From Microbacterium testaceum (GTDB lineage Bacteria; Actinomycetota; Actinomycetes; Actinomycetales; Microbacteriaceae), in NCBI RefSeq assembly GCF_003075375.1, contig NZ_QDFT01000022.1:1-53265 (forward strand): a stretch of DNA of 53,265 bases. Reading direction: 5' to 3'. The translations under genes and the position numbers were made by a program. Below, piece by piece: positions 9,701 through 15,824 of the stretch (the stretch's first letter is position 1; every line of letters begins with the position of its first letter). Under the pieces are notes generated by a model. That model made no database searches and was not told the DNA's origin. It was given only the letters and a program-made list of their open reading frames with translations.

Positions 9701-9856
9701 GCGCGCCAGCAACGCCGTCGTCTTGCCCGTGCCGGGCGCCCCCACCACGACGCCGCTCGCCTCGGGCGCCCACGACGCAACGGTCCGCTGGTCGTCGTCG
9801 AGATCGACACCGACCGCGGTCGCGACGTCGGGGGCGACGGCATCCGGAATCTGCAT
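6710..9856 (-). CDS. adnA: AdnA subunit of the AdnAB helicase-nuclease
   Basis: 1048 aa, matching AdnA. Walker A is GAPGTGKT (39-46). Walker B reads LVDDAQEL rather than DExQ, in line with the weaker motor of AdnA. The C-terminal nuclease has SRLHALEEC, GDIDRVEV, IVDLKTG (ending near 935) and NPQLAAYQ, as in AddB/RecB nucleases. Cysteines that could hold an Fe-S cluster are C in EECELDW, C1028 and C1037; the position of a fourth (C-x2-C-x5-C) is Glu. The ATG at 9856 is preceded by TAGCGT with a 6-nt gap, suggesting leaderless transcription. It is the first gene of the adnA-adnB operon. Confidence 0.93.
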   Translation of the reverse strand: MQIPDAVAPDVATAVGVDLDDDQRTVASWAPEASGVVVGAPGTGKTTALLARVRRLVASGVHPDDLLVLTPTRPAATALRDPLALAVGRATSGALARSVASFAFQLVRGAEVRRGAEPPQLLTGGDEDQIIRDLLEGDTLDELEGASRWPEWLGAAIRATRGFRGDLRAFLAECTDLGVSSAELVDLSERHDLPVWASLASFADEYRAVRAEMRGAHRDAADLAREAVAVLDDARVDRSLLGRFASLRCVLVDDAQELTAGGIDLLRACRLLGIGVVAFGDPDVGSGAFRGATPENFARLARELGATHALATPHRGTPEQIDLVRQVASRIGAAGVVAHRRAPVGAAPQGSVRTYLLRSPAEEADAIARLLRERHVLDGVPWGACAVIAHDSRQVATLEAELAAREVPARASGPGLALGVQKPVRDLVRLVELGALDPDEWRADEVVDALLGTFGGLDPIELRRLRTALRHDEVSAGGSRPATELLVSGVRHPLELESIDSREARRAIRLGETLAAIRAQARARATAHEMLWTAWERSALSRTWREATRGHGPLAEQADRDLDAIVALFQAAKRYTEREPDGESSTFLRSVLDSDVAEDRIEQPAVVDTVRVLTPAAAAGTSFDTVILAGVQEGVWPNTRLRGGLLETWRLADAVQNPDLPAAGMLDRRRAAMHDELRLFVRAISRAGSLLVVTAVDDDDTGPSVLFEMLPAPEAAASIPEHPLSLRGLVARHRRTLTAARVGASERAHAAGQLALLAAAGVAGAASEQWYGVAAPSSTAPLRDLEREDVRVSPSRLHALEECELDWVIADLGGDRGGTTAGIGTIIHAALETAASASEDDLWAVVDERWGELVFDAVWRERAERTRARDLVRRLAAYLRRFDDAGGRLIGAERHFEVPIPVADAAEHGAVLSGDIDRVEVNPAGEVVIVDLKTGKSEPQTDAKVADNPQLAAYQLAFASGAIEQAAGMPSGGAKLLVLRPTAATKDYAEPTQKPFDDEQRGAFVERVQRAVGVMRGTSFAAPYEVHCRDEFSFGLCRIHTVSAVSAS

Positions 9857-9862
9857 GCGTCC

Positions 9863-9868
9863 ACGCTA
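9863..9868 (-). promoter_or_regulatory. -10 element TAGCGT, leaderless promoter of adnA
   Basis: On the minus strand TAGCGT is followed by 6 nt and then the adnA ATG. No ribosome site is seen. The divergent -10 of the DUF3107 gene (TAGAGT) lies about 90 bp away. Confidence 0.6.
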
Positions 9869-9958
9869 ATCGCGACCTCCGACATCGCCCGCGGGCACGC
9901 GGCGTTCGCCGTCCGCGAAGCGGCGCCGTCGACGGGTCGTGGTGTCGGAGGCCTGCCC

Positions 9959-9964
9959 TAGAGT
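9959..9964 (+). promoter_or_regulatory. -10 element TAGAGT upstream of the DUF3107 gene
   Basis: TAGAGT would start a transcript near 9971, giving a leader of about 40 nt that contains GGGGAAAGGA before the GTG at 10012. Unlike many genes here, this one is leadered. Confidence 0.5.
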
Positions 9965-10011
9965 CGAATCACGCGCCGGGCCGACCGCGGCCCGCGGGGA
10001 AAGGACGCATC

Positions 10012-10236
10012 GTGGAGATCCGCATCGGCATCACCAACACCGGCCGCGAGCTCAACTTCGAGACCAACGAGAGCTCCGACGCCGTCAAGTCGGCCGTCGC
10101 CTCGGCCCTCGACAGCTCGGCCAGCCACGTCACGTTCACCGACGTCAAGGGCAACTCGTACCTCGTCCCGACCGCCAACCTCGCGTTCGTCGAACTCGGC
10201 ACCGAAGAGTCGCGTCGCGTCGGTTTCGTCGCCTGA
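10012..10236 (+). CDS. DUF3107 small protein (TB9.4-like)
   Basis: 74 aa starting VEIRIGITNTGRELNFE and ending RRVGFVA, matching the actinobacterial DUF3107 family (M. tuberculosis Rv3208A, TB9.4). It is a small soluble alpha/beta protein, probably cytoplasmic, with no known biochemical activity. The GTG start is set by GGGGAAAGGA a few nt upstream. M. tuberculosis also has this gene close to rhlE and the ferritin-like gene, so the neighbourhood is conserved. A small membrane protein gene begins 10 bp downstream. Confidence 0.88.
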   Translation: MEIRIGITNTGRELNFETNESSDAVKSAVASALDSSASHVTFTDVKGNSYLVPTANLAFVELGTEESRRVGFVA

Positions 10237-10246
10237 CGACAGACCC

Positions 10247-10534
10247 GTGCAGATCCTGCTCGGTCTGATCATCGGCGCGGTCGTCGGCCTCGCCGCTCAC
10301 TTCGCTCTGCCCCACCGGCAGCTGCGCGGGGCGGCGCTCGCCCCTCTCGCGGGGGCGGCGGCCACGGCCGTGGTGTGGACCGCTCTCACGTGGGCCGGGC
10401 TGGGCGTCGACTCGCCGATCCTCTGGCTGGTGGCCGTGCTGGCTCCCGCCGCGACGGTCCTCGCGCTGATCCCGGTCCTCTCTCGCTCGCGCCTCGCGCG
10501 CGACGAGGCCGACCGCGCGCGCATCGGCGCCTGA
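10247..10534 (+). CDS. Small three-helix membrane protein, unknown function
   Basis: 95 aa from a GTG. Three hydrophobic stretches are visible (about residues 3-19, 28-50 and 58-79) with a basic C-terminal tail containing SRSRLARDEADR, so the protein should sit in the cytoplasmic membrane. It follows the DUF3107 gene after 10 bp and is probably co-transcribed. No family recognised. Confidence 0.7.
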   Translation: MQILLGLIIGAVVGLAAHFALPHRQLRGAALAPLAGAAATAVVWTALTWAGLGVDSPILWLVAVLAPAATVLALIPVLSRSRLARDEADRARIGA

Positions 10535-10592
10535 CGGCACGGGCTCGCCGCGGGGGCGGGCCACCGACGCGCTCGGCGCACGCCAACCGCTC

Positions 10593-11309
10593 TCAGGCCG
10601 CGAGGCCCATGGCATCCATCCGCCGTGCGTGCGCACCCATCAGCTCGCTGAACACCGGCTCGACCTTGGCCTCTTCGTCGCGGTCGAGGTGCCCGCGCCG
10701 CAGCGCGGCGCGCGCGACCAGCAGCGTGTCGCCCACCAGGCGGCGGCCCCACAGCGCCAGCAGCCAGCGCCATTCCTCGTCGCTGTCGATGGTCGCGCCC
10801 AGGATCTCGACGATCGCCTGCCGATCGTCGTCGGCCTGCAGGATGCGGGCCACGCGCTTGCCGGTGTCGCCGTAGCTGGACGACAGCGCGAGGTAGAAGT
10901 CGTCGAGCATGCCCGCCGTGATGTGCACGGTGAGCATCGTCTCTTGCGCACGTACCCCGTGGGTGTTGCGGCGGAACGCGTCGAGCGACTCGCGGAACGG
11001 CAGCATGAGCTGCGTCGGATCGGCACCGCGCTCGCGAATAAGCGCGACGAGCTCCTGATGCTTGATGAGCGCCGCGCCGGCCGCGCGCGACAGCGACTCC
11101 TTCTCGGCGAGCTCGGGGGTCAGGGCGATCAGCTCGCTGAGCGTCTCGAAGAAGCCGAGCTGCAGATACGCGGCTTGACCGAGGAAGGTCTCGACGTCGG
11201 GCGCGAGCTCGGCGAAGTCGACGCGCATGGCCTCGCCCAGGTCTCCGCGCGAGCGCAATTGCAGCGTGCGGCCCACCGGGCGCTGACGACGACGGAACCA
11301 CTCGAACAC
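10593..11309 (-). CDS. Ferritin-like fold protein (Rv3210c-like)
   Basis: 238 aa, all-helical. Likely helix segments carry the carboxylate and His residues of ferritin-like di-iron proteins, for example ETLSELIAL, ALIKHQELVALI, HITAGMLDDFY and DSDEEWRWLLALWGRRLVGD. It resembles the actinobacterial ferritin-like/MiaE-related proteins encoded beside rhlE in M. tuberculosis. Whether it binds iron cannot be decided from sequence alone. The GTG at 11309 is preceded by TAGGCT with a 6-nt gap. It diverges from rhlE. Confidence 0.8.
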   Translation of the reverse strand: MFEWFRRRQRPVGRTLQLRSRGDLGEAMRVDFAELAPDVETFLGQAAYLQLGFFETLSELIALTPELAEKESLSRAAGAALIKHQELVALIRERGADPTQLMLPFRESLDAFRRNTHGVRAQETMLTVHITAGMLDDFYLALSSSYGDTGKRVARILQADDDRQAIVEILGATIDSDEEWRWLLALWGRRLVGDTLLVARAALRRGHLDRDEEAKVEPVFSELMGAHARRMDAMGLAA

Positions 11310-11315
11310 GCCCCC

Positions 11316-11321
11316 AGCCTA
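11316..11321 (-). promoter_or_regulatory. -10 element TAGGCT, leaderless promoter of the ferritin-like gene
   Basis: On the minus strand TAGGCT, then GGGGGC, then the GTG start. The 6-nt gap is the same as at many other genes of this window. Confidence 0.6.
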
Positions 11322-11351
11322 GGCGTCGGGGGCCCGCAGAAACACGCCGGG

Positions 11352-11357
11352 TAGAGT
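11352..11357 (+). promoter_or_regulatory. -10 element TAGAGT upstream of rhlE
   Basis: TAGAGT would give a transcript start near 11364 and a leader of roughly 95 nt before the ATG at 11460. Long leaders are common for RNA helicase genes, but I see no strong hairpin in it. Confidence 0.5.
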
Positions 11358-11459
11358 GGACACGCCCCGGCGATGGATCGGGGCCCCGCGCCTGAGGACG
11401 AGTGAGGCGTGGATACGACTCCCCCAGGCGGTCTCTCGCCGCCGGAACAGGCACGCACA

Positions 11460-12911
11460 ATGACGACATTCGCCGAGCTCGGCATCGACCAGGACATCGT
11501 CGATGCCCTGGCATCCAAGGGCATCATCGACGCCTTCCCCATTCAGGAGCAGACCATCCCCCTGGGCCTTCCCGGACAGGACATCATCGGTCAGGCCAAG
11601 ACGGGTACCGGAAAGACCTTCGGCTTCGGCATCCCCGTCGTCCAGCGACTGGGTCTCGACCCCGAGCCCGGTGTCAAGGCGCTCATCGTCGTGCCCACGC
11701 GCGAGCTCGCCGTCCAGGTCTTCGAAGACATGGACATGCTGACCTCGAACCGCTCCACGAGCGTCGTCGCGATCTACGGCGGCAAGGCGTACGAGGGGCA
11801 GATCGACCAGCTCAAGGCCGGCGCGCAGATCGTCGTCGGAACTCCCGGTCGCCTCATCGACCTCGCCAACCAGCGTCTGCTCGACCTGTCGCACGCGACC
11901 GAGGTCGTGCTCGATGAGGCCGACAAGATGCTCGACCTCGGCTTCCTCGCCGACATCGAGAAGATCTTCTCGAAGGTCCCCGCGGTGCGTCACACGCAGC
12001 TGTTCTCGGCGACCATGCCCGGCCCGATCGTCGCCCTGGCGCGCCGCTTCATGTCGAACCCCATCCACATGCGTGCCAACGACCCCGACGAGGGCCTCAC
12101 GCAGGCGAACATCAAGCACCTCGTCTACCGAGCGCACTCGCTCGACAAGGACGAGGTCATCGCCCGTATCCTGCAGGCCGAGGGGCGCGAGAAGGCCGTC
12201 ATCTTCACCCGCACCAAGCGCGCCGCGCAGAAGCTGGTCGACGAGCTGGGCGACCGCGGCTTCAACGCCGCCGCCGTCCACGGCGACATGAGCCAAGAGG
12301 CCCGCGAGCGCTCGATGGCCGCCTTCAAGGCCGGCAAGAAGGACGTGCTGATCGCGACCGACGTCGCCGCGCGCGGTATCGACGTCAACGACGTCACCCA
12401 CGTGATCAACCACACCATCCCCGACGACGAGAAGACCTACCTGCACCGCGCCGGCCGCACCGGCCGTGCCGGCCGCACCGGTATCGCCGTCACCTTCGTC
12501 GACTGGGACGACGTGCACAAGTGGGCGCTCATCAACCGCGCCCTCGAGTTCGGTCAGCCCGAGCCGACCGAGACCTACTCGTCGAGCCCGCACCTCTTCA
12601 CCGACCTCGACATCCCCGAGGGCACCAAGGGCCGCCTGGTCACCGCCCCCAAGGCCGTCGCGCCCAAGCAGGTCGAGAAGAAGAGCGAGGGCCAGGATGC
12701 CGACGGCACCCGCGCCCCGCGTCGTCGCCGCCGGGGAGGCTCGTCGTCGGGCGCTCCGGCCGAGGGCGGCTCGACCGAGCGCGGTGACGCCGGTGCCGGC
12801 ACGCACGACGGCGCCGGCAAGGAGCACCACGACGGGAACGCCGCCCCGCGCCGCCGCCGTCGCCGCCGCAGCGGGGGCAGCTCCGGAGCCCCGACGGCCC
12901 CCGTCGCCTGA
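11460..12911 (+). CDS. rhlE: DEAD-box RNA helicase RhlE-like
   Basis: 483 aa, cytoplasmic ATP-dependent RNA unwinding, typically in ribosome assembly, mRNA decay or cold adaptation. Motifs in order: Q motif FPIQEQ, AKTGTGKT (46-53), PTRELAVQ, TPGR, DEAD (152-155), SATMP, then in domain 2 AVIFTRTK, ATDVAARGIDV and HRAGRTGRAGR. The last 90 residues are rich in Gly, Arg, Glu and Ser with RRRRRG stretches, a typical RNA-binding tail. I use the ATG at 11460 because MTTFAELG is the usual beginning; a GTG at 11409 in the same frame would add 17 residues. Followed by a strong terminator. Confidence 0.93.
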   Translation: MTTFAELGIDQDIVDALASKGIIDAFPIQEQTIPLGLPGQDIIGQAKTGTGKTFGFGIPVVQRLGLDPEPGVKALIVVPTRELAVQVFEDMDMLTSNRSTSVVAIYGGKAYEGQIDQLKAGAQIVVGTPGRLIDLANQRLLDLSHATEVVLDEADKMLDLGFLADIEKIFSKVPAVRHTQLFSATMPGPIVALARRFMSNPIHMRANDPDEGLTQANIKHLVYRAHSLDKDEVIARILQAEGREKAVIFTRTKRAAQKLVDELGDRGFNAAAVHGDMSQEARERSMAAFKAGKKDVLIATDVAARGIDVNDVTHVINHTIPDDEKTYLHRAGRTGRAGRTGIAVTFVDWDDVHKWALINRALEFGQPEPTETYSSSPHLFTDLDIPEGTKGRLVTAPKAVAPKQVEKKSEGQDADGTRAPRRRRRGGSSSGAPAEGGSTERGDAGAGTHDGAGKEHHDGNAAPRRRRRRRSGGSSGAPTAPVA

Positions 12912-12924
12912 GCCACGGACCCTT

Positions 12925-12960
12925 CGACGGCGCCGATCCCCTCGGGGGTCGGCGCCGTCG
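12925..12960 (+). terminator. Intrinsic terminator after rhlE
   Basis: A perfect 12-bp stem, CGACGGCGCCGA (12925-12936) with TCGGCGCCGTCG (12949-12960), continues inward through a T-G pair and CCCC/GGGG around a 2-nt loop. There is no real U tract, as is usual in high-GC actinobacteria. Confidence 0.8.
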
Positions 12961-13008
12961 TCCGTCACGCCGGGACGACGGCATCCGGCCCCTCCGCCCC
13001 GCCCCTCG

Positions 13009-13065
13009 CGGCTAGGCCCGGCCCGCCCCGGCTAGGCTCAGCCCGCCCGGCTAGGCTCGGCCCGG
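13009..13065. repeat. CGGCTAGGC short tandem repeat, three copies
   Basis: CGGCTAGGC occurs at 13009, 13029 and 13048, about 19-20 bp apart, inside a C-rich stretch. The rest of the 823-bp gap between rhlE and the PHP gene holds the palindrome array described next; I see no gene in it. Confidence 0.6.
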
Positions 13066-13081
13066 CCCGCCCCCGCCCCCG

Positions 13082-13617
13082 CGATAAACGCCCCCTGTGC
13101 CGAGACACGCTCCGCGAACGCGTGTCTCGACACACACAGCGTTTATCGGGGCCCGGGCCAGCACCCCCGCCCAGCCCAGCGCCCCGCAGCGGGCCGGCGC
13201 TCCCGTCCCCATCGCCCGGCCCCGCCCGGCCCCCATCCCCGCGATAAACGCCTCCTGTGCCGAGACACGCTCCGCGAACGCGTGTCTCGACACACACAGC
13301 GTTTATCGGGGCCCGGGCCAGCACCCCCGCCCAGCCCAGCGCCCCGCAGCGGGCCGGCGCTCCCGTCCCCATCGCCCGGCCCCGCCCGGCCCCCATCCCC
13401 GCGATAAACGCTCCCTGTGCCGAGGCACGCTCCGCGAACGCGTGTCTCGACACACACAGCGTTTATCGGGGCCCGGGCCAGCACCGCGGCCCAGCCCAGC
13501 GCCCCGCATCGAGCCAGCACGCCCGCCCCCATCGCCCGGCCCCACCCCCGCGATAAACGCTCCCTGTGCCGAGACACGCCCCGCGAACGCGTGTCTCGAC
13601 ACACACAGCGTTTATCG
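13082..13617. repeat. Tandem array of four nested palindromes (CGATAAACGC family)
   Basis: Copies lie at 13082-13148, 13242-13308, 13402-13468 and 13551-13617 (periods 160, 160 and 149). Each has outer arms CGATAAACGC/GCGTTTATCG, 9-nt spacers, inner arms CGAGACACGC/GCGTGTCTCG and a 9-nt loop TCCGCGAAC. Copy 3 has one change in an inner arm (CGAGGCACGC). The roughly 93 bp between copies is a C-rich repeat that is nearly identical between copies 1-2 and 2-3 and more diverged between 3-4. The array sits between convergent rhlE and PHP genes. Apparent ORFs across it, with recurring MPRHAPRTRVSTHTAFIG, are translations of the repeat and not genes. Confidence 0.9.
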
Positions 13618-13734
13618 GGACCCGGGTCAGCACCCCCGCCCGGCCAAACACCCCGGATCAAGCCCAGCGCCCTAGCGCAGCACCCCGCGGCCCAGCCCCG
13701 CACCCCGGGCTCGCGCGCGAGCAGCGCCCCGCGC

Positions 13735-14595
13735 CTACGCGAAGACCGGCGCCGAACCGCGGCCGAGCGCGAACAGCCGCGCGACCATGTCGTCGGCGGT
13801 CGTGTTCTCGCCCGGGACGTTCGGCTTGCCCAGACCGTGGTAATCGCTCGACCCGGTGACGATCAGGTCGCGCTCGGCCGCGAGCGTGGCGAGCAGGGCC
13901 GTCGGCTCGGGCAGGTTCTCGCGATGCGCGAGCTCGAACCCCGCCAGACCCGCCCGCAGCATCGCCTGCAGCACCCCGTCGGGAAGCAGCGCGCGACCGG
14001 CCGGGTGGGCGACGATCGGCACGCCCCCGGCCCCGACGACGAGCTCGACGGCGGTCACCGGGTCCGGGGCGTACAGGGCGACGTAGTAATCGCCGGACGG
14101 GTGCAGGATGCCGGCGAAGGCCTCGGTGCGATCGGCGACGATCCCCCGGGCGACGAGGGCGTCGGCGATGTGCGGGCGCCCCACTGTCGCGCCGTCGGTG
14201 GTCTGCGCGACGATGTCGTCCCACGCGATGTCGTAGTCGTGCGAGATACGCTCCGCCATGATCTGCGCGCGGTCGAGGCGCGACGAGCGGATGCGATCCG
14301 TCATCGCCCGCAGCCCCGCGTCGTCGGGATCGATCAGGTAGGCGAGCAGGTGGACGCTGCGCCAGCGGTGACGCGCCGACAGCTCCATGCCGGGCACGAA
14401 CGTCATCCCCAAGGACGTCGCCGCCTCGGCGGCTTCGGCCCAGCCCGAGGTCGTGTCGTGGTCGGTCAGGGCGGCGGTGCGCAGGCCGTGGCGGTGCGCG
14501 GCGGCCATGACCTCGGCGGGCGGCTCGGTCCCGTCGGAGTGCGAGGAGTGCAGGTGCAGATCGGTCGGTCCCTCGAAACGACGATCGTGCGGCAT
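13735..14595 (-). CDS. PHP-domain phosphoesterase (TrpH/RNase AM-like)
   Basis: 286 aa. PHP-domain hydrolases of this size act on nucleoside 3',5'-bisphosphates or the 5' ends of small RNAs. The metal ligands are visible: DLHLHSSHSDGT near the N-terminus, LTDHDT, PGMELSA, RPHIADAL, IVAHPAG, and the terminal SSDYHG. The ATG at 14595 is preceded by TACGCT with a 6-nt gap, and the start codon itself lies in a GGATGCC heptamer. It diverges from an EEP-family gene with 105 bp between them; both are predicted phosphoesterases, but a joint pathway is only a guess. Confidence 0.88.
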   Translation of the reverse strand: MPHDRRFEGPTDLHLHSSHSDGTEPPAEVMAAAHRHGLRTAALTDHDTTSGWAEAAEAATSLGMTFVPGMELSARHRWRSVHLLAYLIDPDDAGLRAMTDRIRSSRLDRAQIMAERISHDYDIAWDDIVAQTTDGATVGRPHIADALVARGIVADRTEAFAGILHPSGDYYVALYAPDPVTAVELVVGAGGVPIVAHPAGRALLPDGVLQAMLRAGLAGFELAHRENLPEPTALLATLAAERDLIVTGSSDYHGLGKPNVPGENTTADDMVARLFALGRGSAPVFA

Positions 14596-14601
14596 CCGTC
14601 G

Positions 14602-14607
14602 AGCGTA
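14602..14607 (-). promoter_or_regulatory. -10 element TACGCT, leaderless promoter of the PHP gene
   Basis: On the minus strand TACGCT, then CGACGG, then the ATG start. Confidence 0.6.
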
Positions 14608-14687
14608 TCGCCCTCACCCCCCTGGTGGCCACGGCGACCTTCGGGCATCGCCCTGCCGGCATCCGTCGATCTCCCAGACGGCTCGCC

Positions 14688-14693
14688 TAGGGT
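14688..14693 (+). promoter_or_regulatory. -10 element TAGGGT of the EEP gene
   Basis: TAGGGT ends 7 nt before the GTG at 14701, giving a leaderless or nearly leaderless transcript. The gap is 7 rather than the usual 6. Confidence 0.5.
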
Positions 14694-14700
14694 CGGATGC

Positions 14701-15729
14701 GTGCGTCGACTGCTCGGATTCCTGGTCGCGCTCGTCTTTGCGGCGGGTGCCGCCGTGCTCACGTGGCCCTCGGCCTTCGGTCTCGAGCGCACGTTCCCGC
14801 TCGCGCAGGTGATCTCGTTCCGCGCGCCGCTCGCGGCCGCCCTGATCGCGGCGACGCTGCTCATGCTGCTGTTCGCGTTCATCCGCCCGGTGCGGGCGAT
14901 GGCCCTGGTGCTCGCGCTGATCTTCGGCGTCTCGGGCGGCATCAACGTCGCCCTGCTGTCCGACCGCGGCTTCGGCGGCGATCTCCCCGCCAAGACCGAG
15001 ACGAGCCTGCGCGTGATGACGTGGAACACCGCGGGCTCGGCGACCTCGGCCGAGTCGATCGCGAAGTTCGCCGTGGGCATGCAGGCCGACGTGGTGACGC
15101 TGCCCGAGACCACGATCGACACCGGCGCGCAGGTCGCCGAGATGATGCGCGACATGGGTCAGCCCATGTGGGCCCATCACGCCGAGTACGGCGAATACGG
15201 CATCACGGGGTGGGATGCCACGTCCACGACCGTGCTGATCCGCCCGACCCTGGGCGACTACTCCGTCATCCAGTCGTCGCTCGACGGTTCGAGCAACACC
15301 TCCACCGTCCCCAGCGCCGTGGCCATGCCGGTCTCGGGCGACGGGCCGATCATCGTCGCCGCGCACGCGGTCGCGCCGCGCCAGGAGTACATGCCGCAGT
15401 GGCGCAGCGATCTGCAGTGGCTGGCCGATCAATGCGGCACCGACAACGTCATCCTCGCCGGCGACTTCAACGCCACGCTCGACCACATGACGGGAATGGG
15501 CATCGACGGCGGCACCCTGGGCCGCTGCCACGACGCGGCCTCCGAGAGCGGCAACGGCGGTGTGGGCACCTGGCCGACCGACGCTCCCGCGCTGCTGGGC
15601 GCGCCCATCGACCACGTCATGGCGACGCCCGACTGGACCGTGTCGGGCTCGGTCGTCATGCGCTCCCTCGACGGGTCGGGCAGCGATCACCGCCCCATCG
15701 TCGTGCAGCTCGAGCGCACCGCCCGCTGA
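14701..15729 (+). CDS. Membrane-anchored endonuclease/exonuclease/phosphatase (EEP) family protein
   Basis: 342 aa. Three hydrophobic helices fill the first 90 residues (about 4-22, 37-57 and 63-83), followed by an EEP catalytic domain that should face outward. Catalytic landmarks are VMTWNTAG, VVTLPETT, VILAGDFNATLDH, APIDHVMAT and the final GSDHRPIVV, all as in the DNase I/sphingomyelinase fold. Substrate unknown; related actinobacterial proteins are annotated only by fold. The GTG at 14701 is chosen because the helix pattern begins there and TAGGGT lies just upstream. Confidence 0.87.
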   Translation: MRRLLGFLVALVFAAGAAVLTWPSAFGLERTFPLAQVISFRAPLAAALIAATLLMLLFAFIRPVRAMALVLALIFGVSGGINVALLSDRGFGGDLPAKTETSLRVMTWNTAGSATSAESIAKFAVGMQADVVTLPETTIDTGAQVAEMMRDMGQPMWAHHAEYGEYGITGWDATSTTVLIRPTLGDYSVIQSSLDGSSNTSTVPSAVAMPVSGDGPIIVAAHAVAPRQEYMPQWRSDLQWLADQCGTDNVILAGDFNATLDHMTGMGIDGGTLGRCHDAASESGNGGVGTWPTDAPALLGAPIDHVMATPDWTVSGSVVMRSLDGSGSDHRPIVVQLERTAR

Positions 15730-15812
15730 CGACGGGCGCCTGCGCCCCTCCTCCCCACCCTGGATCCGAGCGGCGGGGCCGTGGCATCCGTGCGCCCGAC
15801 GCCGTCGAGTGC

Positions 15813-15818
15813 GAGACT
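15813..15818 (+). promoter_or_regulatory. -10-like GAGACT before the aminopeptidase P gene
   Basis: GAGACT keeps the conserved A at position 2 and T at position 6 and ends exactly 6 nt before the ATG at 15825. It lacks the first T, so it is a weaker candidate. Confidence 0.4.
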
Positions 15819-15824
15819 GGAACG

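Noticed and set aside
6737..9961. 1074-aa open frame opposite adnA
   Set aside because: Antisense shadow of adnA with biased composition and no recognisable family; adnA itself has full motifs.
13082..13617. CRISPR-like array
   Set aside because: The repeats are 67-bp nested palindromes and the intervening ~93-bp sequences are themselves nearly identical, so they are not spacers. No cas genes are present.
13097..13675. Repeat-rich proteins with recurring MPRHAPRTRVSTHTAFIG
   Set aside because: They are translations of the palindrome array in several frames on both strands, with no ribosome site, promoter or family match.
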